Origin: Eleginops maclovinus
Taxonomy: Eukaryota > Chordata > Actinopteri > Perciformes > Eleginopidae
Length of the DNA: 64,000 nt
Assembly: GCF_036324505.1 (NCBI RefSeq)
Contig: NC_086357.1
Span: 23,623,793-23,687,792, forward strand
Direction: 5' to 3'
In this document: positions 23,392-35,762 of the stretch, one piece after another
Numbering within the stretch: the first letter of the stretch is position 1
Layout of the letters: each line of letters opens with the position of its first letter
Notes under the pieces: model-generated
What the model was told of the DNA's origin: nothing
Databases searched by the model: none
The model's input: only the letters and a program-made list of their open reading frames with translations
Made by a program: the position numbers and the translations under genes

Positions 23392-26300
23392 CTTTGCCGT
23401 CTTGTATTGTCGTTACCCAATTACCTGCAAGAACAAACACAGAGAAGCTTATTGTTACTTTTATATTGTCAAACACAGCATCAGTGGTTCCTCGCTCCCA
23501 TGAAAGTCATCAAAATATTGAACTTTCACTGAGATATTGGAATTTTTCATTCAATTAAATGTACAACAAACTCACAGGTAGTGTATCTAAAAACTACTGT
23601 TAGGTCCGATTGTGTTTTGGACAGGAATTGTACATTATTTAGTTTGTCAATGTAGCATATTCATTTTCTATTTTATAAAAAGCAACATTTGTTAGCCTTT
23701 TTGACACTGCCTGCAGAGCCTGCTACATTTTACATCAGATTTGTTCTTAACCTCATCATGTTTTATATCGAGGTCAATGAACCGTTATCATTTATGTTCC
23801 ATGCTGGAATCTTACTTCCTTATGAAAGTGGTTTACTCTTCCTGGATAGTGACATTTCCAGGTATAGGTATTGTCCTTCAATAATGAATAACAGAGATGG
23901 TAAACCAAATAAAAAGGACGTCTTATTGTCTGGGTGTTCCTCAGGGAAGTACTGGGACTTTGAGATTGACAATGTGACGACACTCTAGGATTTCTTGCCG
24001 ATACCTGCCTTCTCAGTTTGTATAAGCAAGTCGCAGCGAAAATAAAATCAAGACTTGCTGGTTTGAAAAAGTCACAGTATACTGCCAACTGCTGTACTAA
24101 AACATGTAGAGTCAGTAAAAAAAAGAGAGCTGAAAGTATTTCACACGCTCGCCTGTACATGCTGACTCAGACACTCATGTAAATCAAAAACTACAATGCA
24201 GTCACAATGAACCAATCAGATTTCAACAAAAACTAGGGACAGTCATAATTAGTAGGGGTCGCTCACGGGTCTTCCTGTTAAACACTCGTGACCAATGAAT
24301 GGCAACAAGGAGAAGCATTTTGAGACAATTTCTGATTCAGCAGGACTGAAAATACAATTACAGAGACTGAGTAGCTCGTCTCTTCCCGAACAAACACTCC
24401 TTACGCAAATCCCAGGATGCTTTGCTCCAACCATTCATCAGACATGGCCTCATATCAGAGAGGAGGTGCTGAAAAGAACAAGGAGGGAATCCCTTATCCC
24501 ACAGGAAGGCGGCACCTAACTTAATAACTGTGTGCAAAAGTCATGCCAAAAAACAGACACACACACTGCTCTCCTCAAATGACCCAAACTGGGAGCAAAC
24601 AAAAGGACCTTTCCTGAACACTGCAGAATCAGGACATCGATATCCAAGTTCCCTAAAACCAGAAAGTGTTGCTTCTCGTTTTTAGAGAACTGCCAAAGCG
24701 CACTGTTCACCTACATGTGCTCTCATGAATGCTGCTCAGTGCTTTTCAGACCTGCATGTGTTTGTTGACACAGGCTCACCATATCAAATGTAAACTTTGA
24801 AGCATATTCAACAAGTTAGGGACATGCAGGGTGCGGTCTCCTCCCTCACCGAGCTATTGTTATACAATCTACAAAGCTCTGAGTTTTCACTGCCTAAGGC
24901 CTGAAGAACAGACCGCCTTAAATCAATATAATTAGCAGCTAATAGTTAAAGCTGTGGAATGAAGGGAAGGGAGCAGGGCTCACAAAGGTGCAGTTCAGGT
25001 AAACAGCAAGAGAAGATACAGTTTTATAAAACATTTGAGGTGTAGGCTACACATATTTACTTTAACAATAATGATCTATGTTGAGGCATGCCATTTTGCT
25101 TCTTTTTTTAAAAACTGCGATCGCAGGATGTGAAACAGGAAATGTGATTGCACTTATTTCTAAGGCTGCTTCACTCCATCTACTGGATGTTTTAAGGGAC
25201 TCCTAAGAGACACTTTTATCTTTTGGTTATATTTTGTGCCTTGAGTCAAAGTTAAAACACTGAACAGCACACATCTACAGTGTAAACAGAGTATTTATAC
25301 ATCAAACTGGACTTTCTTTTGCAGATACCCCGTGCAGATTGTTCAATTGTTAACCACAAAGCTATGTCAACATCACAGCATGGTATCTTTGTGGTCGATC
25401 TTCTCAAACATTAGTTCACACCTCTGCACCGGTGACTTTCCTACGCCCACACACAACTGGAGTTTTGTCTCCTTGCAGGGCCCAGCGTTATCACCCACCA
25501 AGCAAATGAAGGTGTGGTATAACAGATCAGCTATATGACGTTTCAGAAGGCGCCTCACTTTTTAGCAAAGAAGCCACCATGTCTGTTGTGCAGACTGTCT
25601 TGTTCTGAGGAAAAATGCTGAACAGTTAAATCAAGCAGATGAATCTCTGATCAGGTAAGAGGGGATGTTCAGCGACTTTAAATTGTGTAGTGGCAGATTC
25701 ACTGCATCACATGGCATTCATTTGAGTTCATAATCTGTAGTTTTGCCATAGAAATGATAGTTCTTAAAGCCAAAATTCCCTTAGTTGTGTTGGTAATTTG
25801 ATTAGGTAAGGGTAGATTTGTTTACTTGAGAAATCTGATTTGTTTTGTTTGCACCAGAAGCCACTTTTCCAAATTAAATAATGGTGTGGACACTGTGGCA
25901 GGGCACAGGATTAATACATCCTACAATAACATATATAGGATTTGCTTTATGAATGCATGTTATCCAAATCTCTGTTTTCATGTTCACACTACTGTGGGAA
26001 CATGCAACATGTGACTCAGTGGAGAATACTGACCAATCATGAACTGATTAAAGTCAGGTGAACAGTCTTATGATCATGAACACAAGAAGAAAAAAAGGAC
26101 ACATTTGAATTCTAGGTCCAAGAGTAAGATAGAAGTTTGTAAAAAATGGAAATGACGGCCCTTTTATTCCAGCTCTGTGAAACCATACATCTTTACAAGA
26201 ACAACCGACAGTATAAACTGATCCACTGAACTGTATTATCTGAACGTCGTTTAGTTGAATCAGCAATACTAAAAGTATTTCCACAAGGACAGCAACTCCC

Positions 26301-26925
26301 TCACAACTGTGGGAGGGGGCCACAAAGTGTCTGCTGTTTTATTCCCATGACAGAGGGGAAGCAATTTGGCTGCAGACACATGACCACTTAGGCACCGTCG
26401 TACCTCCAAGCGATGACCTTTAGGCCACTTCTTTTGTCCTCTTTCAGGGGGAATGTTCAGGAGTTACAGCCCACAGCTACACCAGTGCTGTCTTGTGATC
26501 ACACTAAAACAAAAGTTGATTTAAAAAAAAGGGATAATATTTTATAAGCCTGCCACCACAAAAAAACACCAGTTCAATATAAGGCAGCCTTGGCTCCGAA
26601 GTGGCTGGTTTGCATCTCCAAAAGAGATACAAGCCAGAGGAATGGGAGGGGAAAACCTTTCCCCTGAGAACCATGTCAATGAATCATAGGGATGGAAAAG
26701 CGAGTTCACGAGGTACGAGTTAATGATGAACCAAACAAAAATCAGGAGACAGGAACCCATTAGTCAAACACTGTAAAGTATCTGCCATAAAAAGGTCATA
26801 TTAACAAGAACAGCCTGAGATCCTCAAACACAGAACAGAAATCTTCCCCGATTAAAAAGACAAAAACCCTGGAGCACGTTGGCACGCATGTTAGCTCAGC
26901 GTCTATGAAACTTATGGCAACTTAC
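23392..26925 (-). other. elovl1: elovl1 5' intron, proximal part
   Basis: The first coding exon begins at an acceptor (TTCTTGCAG on the gene strand) at 23424. From there to the alternative noncoding exon ending at 26926 the DNA is intronic on the gene strand. I see no gene on either strand and no repeat I can name. Confidence 0.6.
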
Positions 26926-27301
26926 CTTTTTGAGACTAGATTTCCCCCTTCAATCATCAAAATCCAATATGGATCGCTCTTCCACAAGGACGGCAAAGCC
27001 TCTCCCTAAACTGTGAGGGCGAGCCGGCAGGCAACAGCAAAGAGAGAAAACAGCAGAGCAGGGGTAGATACAGAGAGAGAAACAGAGAGAGAGGGGGAGA
27101 GAGAGAGATGGGGGTTAGGGAATGAGAAACTGACAAAGTGTGACTGGTACAGCAGTCTTCCGAATCCCCACCCTCCCTGACTCACACACTGGATGAATAA
27201 CTAGCTCACAGAAGGAGAGGGAGGGCGAGCGAGAGTGTGTGAGCGAGCGAGCGAGCACACAGAGTACAACTGGGGTCAGAGTGAGACGGCCCCTATTTAA
27301 A
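26926..27301 (-). promoter_or_regulatory. elovl1: Probable alternative elovl1 promoter and noncoding exon
   Basis: On the minus strand a strong donor, CAAAAAG|GTAAGTT, lies at 26926/26925. About 340 bases upstream is a TATA-like TTTAAATA (27301-27294), followed by a CGCTCGCTCGCTC tract and a CT-rich stretch (27060-27245). This arrangement fits a TATA-containing promoter with its start near 27270 and a noncoding exon ending at 26926 that would splice to 23424. Transcript evidence would be needed to confirm it. Confidence 0.45.
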
Positions 27302-27674
27302 CCCACACTACAAAAAACCTCAAAATAAAAATGCCACTGTGTAACCACCAGCCTGAATTAAACATGTCCCCCCTACACACACCCTTTACCCTCCTACTGA
27401 AACACACACATAAAAACACACACACACGACTGTCCAGTCGCGCTGTCAGTGGTCGCTCAGGGGTGGGCTGATAATATTATTCACAGGCAGTGGGCGAGAA
27501 ATCAGAGGAGACTCTGTTATCATGAAGGGGGCCATTGTTGCGCCTTTATTGGCTCTCTACCCGACCTACACCCATAAAGCAGAACTAGCTTCCATCTCTC
27601 TCTCTGTCGGAGACAATAACAAGTGAGGAGAAGCCGTATGTCTTTCCATTTTGCACTTGTTAGACATGCTTCAA

Positions 27675-27745
27675 ATATATTAAACTGTAAGCGTACAGTC
27701 CCCTCTGAGGGACTGATAAAGGTATTCCGATTCTGACATTTATAG
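27675..27745 (+). repeat. Short LINE/SINE 3' tail remnant
   Basis: TACAGTCCCCTCTGAGGGAC followed by TGATAAAGG and GATTCTGAC resembles the 3' terminus of L2/Rex-type elements, also seen near 56670-56720 and 4935-4965. Only the tail is visible. Confidence 0.4.
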
Positions 27746-30700
27746 TTTCCTGGTACCTGTTGGATCCATTGGAGATAGGTAGCACCATAAACGGTCATAA
27801 AATCTTGATGTTTGCTCAGGGTTGGATGGTAAAACTAATGGCAGACCAAATGATTGCTGCAAAGGGCAGACATGACTCACACAATAATGCTTAAAATGAT
27901 TCTAAGTGTGTTGTGAAAGGAGGTTTTGCCCTCCTTAAAAAGGGAATCACTATCTCTGATCTCACTGCTGATCTTAGTCGCTCCAAGGAGAAAGCCAACA
28001 GAGCAGCGAGGTAAATATTTTGAGTTTCTGATATCCAGCCGCACACTGTCGTCCATCTAGGAGGCAGCGTTCCCTCTCCCAGTCTCATACAGTAGGCTGA
28101 TCAGTGAAATGTAACAGCAGCATAAACTCTAGTCTCAGAGTATTTGAAAGTGAATGAAAAGCTGAAAGTGTTAAATATCGAACAAAAAAATAAAAGCGTA
28201 TTGTCTGATGGATTTTGTTTTGTGGAAACTTGTGGAACTCCGCTGTTCATCTGAAAGTGCTGCATAAGAGCTGGTGTCACCAAATGAAGTGTCAACTGTT
28301 CTGATCCACTTCTGCCATCCACATGGAGGCACAACAGCACATGTTAACCCCTCCTGCAAACAGAGAAACACCTAACAACTACATAGATCCACTTGTCTCT
28401 GATAAAGTTATGAAGTAAACAAAAGTTAAGGACTTTTTTGGAGGGACAAAATCAAATGAACAAGGGGGGAAAGCAGCTTACTAGTCCCCCTTGTGACTGT
28501 TGGATGCATTTGCCAAAGGCTTTATCAAAGTATTGAAATGGTACCACAAATCAGTCAGTTTTGTGACAAAACTATAGCATTCTGACTGTATTCTCAGGTT
28601 GCTAAAAACAACACATAACAAGGTTTTAAATGAAAAGATACTTAAATTCATTAGACTTCACATGTGTTATAAACAAGCCCTGCACACACACACACTCACA
28701 CGCAATGTGTAAACAGATTTCCAAAATAGGATATAAACACTTAGGCAGAATAAGCAATAGGGAGAAAGAAAAAGCGAAAATGACTGAAGGATTTCAAGTG
28801 TGTTTGACATACGACTGCCAAGGCTTAATTCTGAACTTGGATTAGAACAGCAAAATCCCAAAGAACAATGTGTTTCCTTGGAAAATGTAAAGCAGGAATG
28901 TGTGTGTCTCTCCCTAAGTTTCCATCAGCGTGTCACACAGCAGTGTGAGGAGTCGGACTGTTCTGCCAAAGCACAAAGCTCAGGTCAAGCTATGCAGCGT
29001 GAAAAGCTCTAATAGTTGTAAACATGGGAAACAAGGTCCAAAAAAACATGACGATGAATGGCAGCACAAATGATTGTAAAAATGGCAGAGCAAAGTGAGG
29101 ATTGATGAGGTACACCAAGATATGAGCGTTTTGTTCTGGATAACCACATGCTGGACAGCAGAGGTTTGTTCTGTCCGGTTATGTAAATGCTTATTATTGT
29201 CTTTTTCTGTGCTCATAACTTTCAAACAAGTCAGCCGAAAGAATTGAAAGGCAGCAATCTGGAAATTGAGGGAATGTCAAGTTGAAAGGACACAATCAGC
29301 TCTAGTGGAATAGTGTTACATATCCTAAACCATCCAGCAGGATCACAACCTCACTCGAGATAAAACAAATGCATTAGTCAGAATGCACTTCCTGCACACT
29401 ATGGACAGAATATCAGCTGGGAGTCAGGGGACCTGCCTCCAAATATGCTTCACATAACTGTAATGTATGTGGAAAGATAACGGGCTACAGCTCAAGCTAT
29501 TCCAGCCTCGTTCTGCTGCTTTGCCACCTAAAAACATAACTAATTCCAAACATGACTGGCTCATGAGTAGGTATGCCCTATGACATATTTGCAGAATAGC
29601 TATGAGAGGACTCCGCAATATGCAAATGAGGATGATGAAGTAAACTAGCCCTATGACAAATGATTAAGGACATAAAATGCAAACTAGTCTGACCCATGCA
29701 GAACTCAGAGCTGCCATTTTAACAACAGAAGTTAACCAACTTAAAAAGACAAAGGCTTAATATCCCCCCCCTGCACAGGAATGTTTCTGAACGTGCCTGG
29801 ACACCGAGATGTTTACACCAGGGTGGGGGTCTGTGTTTAGGTGGGAGTGGGGGAGCATAAGCACTGCCTGCAGGTATTCGGACAGGGCCGGCTGTTTAAC
29901 ACAGGTCTTATTCTCTTCACGCCCCTCCCTCCCTTTCTCTGTGCAGGTTTCAACGGCTCACATTTCTGGAGCTTCCCACAGACAACAATAGTGCATGGCA
30001 ACCTTACACAGGACATTTCCACAGTGAAGCAGGGCACAGCATTTTGTTCAGATTAGTAATGAACTAACAGCTAAACCAGATGAACCATTTTAATGAACGC
30101 AAATGCAAATAGCCTGAAGTGTTTGCAACAGGCCCTCATTGCACAAGAAAACTGTGTTCACACAAACAACCATGTAAACTACTCTATGTCTAAACTGAGC
30201 TAAAAGGTGTTCTGCAAACTGTGAGGGCGACAACAGCCACCATCACAGTTTGCGGAACACTTGACCTTTAGTTCTCTTGCACATAAATACAAATACAAAA
30301 ACAGTTAGATCATCTTTATCAACATTTTCACTCTACAGCAATGGTTAAACCTACAAAAAAAAAGATGCAAGATGTAAGAGGAAACCGATAGCAGCTAAGG
30401 AGGCAGTGCTCCAGAGTGTGTGAAAATCTACAAGTTCTGACTGGATCTCTGCGCAGGATATCTTGGTTGGTAATCTGAGAGGAATTTCCAAACAAACCTA
30501 TCATCCCAGAGGAAAATCTTAAGGAGGATCCCAACACCTCCGTCCCTTCTAAGCAACTACAACCGTAATCTTAAATCTTGAGAAATGTAAATAACTTTGA
30601 TACATTAAAAACTGTTCTCAGGTCAAACAAAACAAAGCTAGGGATTTGTATTTAGTCAAAACAAATACTTTTAGCACCTTAATTGAAACAAGATAACTCC

Positions 30701-33700
30701 AACAATTAAAAAAGCAAGTTTTCAAAACATTTTAATGGTTAACATATGAAGCAATATGCCAGCGTGCTGCTTTCTGGTTTTCTATCCGTGCTACAGTACT
30801 AAGCTACATTTTAGCATTGTCTCATTTTATTATCTTTTCACATAAACATCCAGCCACCACTTTAAATGTATTAGATCGTTTCCCCCCTTAAAGGGTTTTC
30901 TTGCTGACTCAAGGGAGTGTCCTTGTGCATGTTCCGTGTGTGTCTCACGAGAGACAAAGCTAACACTCATTGACAAAACAACTCCAGACTTGATTAATGA
31001 GGCAAAAACAGGCCAGGTTACCAAGCTGAGAATTGTGACCATGCAAGGCTTAACCACGACTGGAATGACACTTCATGTCCGTCTAGTAATACCTAAGATG
31101 CCGTAGTATGACACAGAACATGCACATGTGCTAAAGCCGTAGTAAATAAACAACTGGAATAGGCGTCAATAGGCGTAATATTACTAAAGAAAGGCGAGGC
31201 AATAGGCAGTTGGGCCAACATCCCCTGAACAGTAATATGTTTTTACAAGCTGACCTTTGGCCTACTTTTCCAATGAAATTATGATGCCGCTGTTTAACAA
31301 AACACTATCTATGAAATCTCTTCCAGGCTAACAGATTTAAGCAAGCAGGCAAAAAGTTATAACCACAGAACAAGAATAAGAAGGAACATTATTGATGAAA
31401 CTAAAAACAAACCTAAAGGTGTTGCCACTTTTTCAGCAATGCTGATCAAAACCAACAGCGGTAATAACAGCCGAGGCCATCGTGCCACTTTGAAGAAAAA
31501 AACAAGAACAACTAGTATTAAACTAAACGTGTGCATAACCAATACTATGTCTAACTTCTGTTGTGTTTTAGTTTGATGAAATGTTGACATTTCATTTATA
31601 TATATGTCCTTGAAAAACAAGTGTAATGTATTACAAAACCTTTACCTCTTGTTGTTGTTACGGTCTGTTACGGCTTCGCTCGGTGTGGATTAAAAACCGA
31701 GCACTTCTGAACAGTGGTCTGTGGTCACTGTGTACTCTTCTTCCTCTAGAAAAGCTTTGTACTGTATGAACAAAAAAACAGCCTCAATCTTAACCCTGCA
31801 AATGTATCTGCAACAGATAACAGGATCCTTAACTAAACACTTCAGAACACCAGCCTGGATGCACGCTAAAGGTCAGGTAAGTACACTTCTACACAGCAAG
31901 AAACAGCTCAAACCTCAAAGCATGAATTGCAAATGTTTCCTCAAATATGAGCAAGGAACTACTTTGTTGTTCATTGATCAAACATTACCCTCTCACTGTC
32001 ATTTGGAGCATGTAGCATCACTTAAATAGTTTCTATCCATTAACATGGGAGGAAAATGCAATTACTGGAGTCCTCAAATAGCTTAAATTTGACTAACTGA
32101 CTATTCTAAAGGATTATTCGACGCATAAAGCCAAAATGGTCGGAGATAAGTGACAACATTCATTTGATGTTTTGTAAAAGTGCCTGTTAGCCAGCCGGCT
32201 TCTTAAAATGATATGGTTAAAAGGTAATACAGTTCATGCAGGTCCATAGCATTACAGTAAAAACTATGTAAATACACTGAGGCGATAAACTGCCAAGGTC
32301 ATAAACTGTCCGTTTTTCTGGAACACCATCACACTTTTTGCTTCAGTGAACTAGCGTCACAGAGAGGGGACAAAGAACCATTTAACACCAGACTATTTGT
32401 AGAGGAAAACGTGAATGAACAACATTTTTCCACTTCCTACTGTAGCAACGTACGTACTAGCTGCTCAGTGACCTAACAGGAGGACACTGTGGCATAAAGT
32501 ATGACTGCAGCAGTCATACTAAACACACCGCACTCGGCCTGCAAACGGTTCCCATGTCTTTCCCCCTCGCTGAAACTAAACGAGTCCTTTGGAGAAGGTG
32601 TTGACATTGGAAGCTGATGAAGTGATAACAACATGCAAGGTTGGAGCGTTACCAGTCACGATGCTGCTGCACTGTTTACATTACTATCAGTGGGTAGGTA
32701 CACCTGGGCTGCTTGACCTTGAGCCTCTTTGTCGTCTCCATCCCACTGTGTTTAGCTACGGCTAATGTTTACATGTCTACACAGTGTTAGTGATCCATAC
32801 CCTACAGTAGGCCATCATAGGAAAATCGAAGCATCAATGAGGGTTAGCCTGTATGAGACATTCAAGAAACACAAGAGCTATCAAGAAACAAGCTCAGGTG
32901 TCGACATGCTTTGGCTCTAACTGCAGCACTACTTTCTTGTGTACTATAAAGCTTCAATTTCAGTATTCTTTCCACATTGTGTATTGCATAAAGGAGATCT
33001 GGATGCAATTGGTTCTGTCTTTTCTCCTAGGATGATGAAATCAAACACCAAGTATGACTCAAGCTGTAGCTTCCCGTAATCTAGACTGATCAGAAAATTA
33101 TCAAAGTAGTTATGAAGAAACATTATCTTTATACAAGGATAGATAACAATGTCCATATTTACTTTCTGGCCACAATGATTGGTCAATCGACAGAGACATA
33201 ATGAGCAACTGCTCTGATAATTGATTCATATTTAACGTTATATTTTGTGTGCTTTAAATGTGTTCTGCCTCTTATATTGAGATGTGTTGCTTTTCTCTGT
33301 TTTATATCATATTCAATTTAATATATTTGGGGTTTGACTGACAAAACATGACATTAAATACATCGCCTGGGACTTTGAGAAACCGGAATGGACATTTTTC
33401 ACAATTTTTTGAATCAAAACCTCAGACCAAACAATTATTCGATTAAACTCTAAAATATTCTATATTGATAATGAAAACGAAAAATGTTAATTGCCTCCCA
33501 AACTCGCTTATGAGTGGTATTCAAAATCACATTGCCAAAGGTTTAGTCCTCGGGGAGTCTGGGGACACTGGTACTACACTAAAGCTCTCCTGCCACCAAG
33601 ACAACATCAGACACATGAGCTGCTGCATTTATTGAAAATAGTAGTTTTAAAGTCATTTGTTTTCATAAGTGTAATTTTGCGATACGGTCCTGACCGTTTG

Positions 33701-35188
33701 TATGAATTGATCCAAAGTCACTTTGCTTTTATCCTTGGTTTGTTGACTTCTAAGTGACATTGGAAGCATAGCCTAGCACATGGTGTTACCTCATGGCTGA
33801 CAGAGTGGGTTGCAACAAGTCCATAACTTATGAGCCATGTCATGATAGAACAGCTTTAAGTAATTTTGGTGTGATTTAAAAGGATATTTTTAACCAAAAT
33901 ACAGGTTTATATTGCTTTTTTTGGCAATGAAAGGTTATTGAGAGGTAAATATAGAGGATAGAATGTGGGACGAAAAACTGTTGCAGTTTTACAATAAATA
34001 ATGCCGTTTCATTGTTGTATAAATAAATAATAATTAATATATTAATTTTGTTTGTTTGATGGAAAAACTGTCTGTATTAATATTGTAACAGTAGAATTAA
34101 AAAATAAAATAATATATATATATATAAATAAATACAATTATAATATTATTGTAAACCAATACCCATTTTAAGAATACTATGCTCATGAAGACAAAAAGTT
34201 AAAGTGGAATTTAATGTATTTTAAACACGTTTTAAACTTTCTTCCATTCAAAAGTATATTGTGGACCCTCTGTCATATTCATCTTTAACTGGTATGGGTA
34301 ATAAGCACACACATGTGTAAGTTTAATTTATAAAACATGAGTTTTTCAAGAGCAAGTAGTCTCAAAAGTCAGATGCGAAACGTGTTGCAGCTGTCCCCAG
34401 TCTGCCCAACTATCAACAGTCAACTCAAAGTAACCGTTGACATGCTGCTTGGTGGATGCTAACCGCGTTAATCGTAGTAGCACAGTAAAAACTCTTCCTA
34501 AGCTAGCAAAACATTTCAAACACACACTTAGAAAAGATGAATACACCTATCTTAAAACATATTTTACTATATTCTGATCATACAGTCGCAAACTGGAGCT
34601 ACTGAAAGCAGGAAACTGTGCTGTCAGGCTCGTTAGTGAACCGTTAGAAACAGGTTTAATGTTTCGCTAGCAGGTGAACCTCATTTTTGATCGACAACCT
34701 ACCAACAGACTCGCCTCAATGTCTTCTCTGTATCTCTACATCCGTGTTTGACAGACACAATCTACAAAAAATAGCCCATTTACTGCCTTCAAAGTGCAGG
34801 GGAACAATGGCCCGGCTGTCAATGAGCTCTTTGTCAGCAGCACAGGTGCAACTGATGTGAAGCGGGCAGAAAACAGGACGACACCGCTATTACCCAAAAT
34901 GACTACTTCAAATATTGTATGCAAATGTAATATTTAACCACACAATGGAGACACATTTGGGCACGACAGAAGAAATAAGTCCGGATGTGACTCTCTTTAT
35001 CTTTAACTCGCTAAAAAAATCTGCACACACACATAATCTTTTTTAATCTACCACAATTCCCCCATTTGAATGAAGGTAACTCAATTTGACGAAACGTAAA
35101 TTGGCAACGTGCAAAAATGAATAAACACACATATTTCGCTCCTATCTGTGTTAAATCTGTGAACGAAACTGTTATATAAAGTACTCAC
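27746..35188 (-). other. elovl1: elovl1 distal intron, no gene seen
   Basis: About 7.4 kb between the two putative first exons. It is AT-rich with no convincing coding exon on either strand. A strong RNA-type hairpin at 30200-30272 and simple (AT)n runs near 34110 are the only structures noted. Confidence 0.5.
30200..30272. other. Strong hairpin, possible pre-miRNA or tiny MITE
   Basis: The left arm GTGTTCTGCAAACTGTGA pairs with the right arm TCACAGTTTGCGGAACAC with one wobble position. Outer CTAAAAGGT / ACCTTTAG pairs extend it, and the loop is about 18 bases. Length and shape suit a microRNA precursor, but I do not recognise the arm sequence as a known family. A miniature inverted-repeat element is equally possible. 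Confidence 0.45.
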
Positions 35189-35300
35189 TTGAAATAAAGG
35201 TGCGGTAAAGTGTCGAAGGTAGTGTATGAAGTAAGCTCTGCTTCCTCTTCCTTACCGCTTAAATCGTCCTCTACTCTCAGCCCACTTGATGGAGCTGGGA
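35189..35300 (-). promoter_or_regulatory. elovl1: Distal elovl1 first exon and promoter
   Basis: On the minus strand a donor TTTCAA|GTGAGTAC lies at 35189/35188. Upstream sequence (to about 35300) is comparatively GC-balanced and purine-rich, with no long reading frame, as expected for a noncoding first exon. It would splice over about 11.8 kb to the acceptor at 23424. The start site is not precisely placed. Confidence 0.45.
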
Positions 35301-35399
35301 AAAAGGTGGAGTCATCTGTACTGCTGAAAGCTGGTCGCCTAATAAGGACGTAACCAACTGCCTGTATCCAATGTCAATCATTACCAATAAATCCATGGA

Positions 35400-35762
35400 G
35401 AAACAAATTGATATATATATTATACACGTCTGCCATACATATCTGTTTGTAGTACACATATCTATATATTATGCATATCTGCCATATACATCTGTTATAC
35501 GTATATATGCATCTGTCCATACCTCCACATTCAACAGTGTAAAGTGTTTAAATACTTTCAATGTATTCCACATATGTATATATTTCACATCCTTAAATCT
35601 TTATTGTTGTTATTGTAAATATTCTTCTCTCTTTTTGCACCATGCATGTTGAGTTGTTGGAGGAGCATGGGACATAAGATTTTCATTGCCAACATATACG
35701 TTGTATATGCTGTGCATATGACCAATAAAACCTTGAAACTTGAAACCTTGAAACCTTGATCA
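35400..35762 (+). repeat. LINE-like 3' end with CTTGAAAC repeats
   Basis: An AT-rich leader with CATATCTGCCATA words is followed by TTTGCACCATGCATG and ACATAAGATTTTCATTGCC. The block ends in a run of CCTTGAAA units (AATAAAACCTTGAAACTTG and on). Terminal oligomer repeats of this sort mark 3' ends of LINE-type retroelements. No reverse transcriptase is present. Confidence 0.55.
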
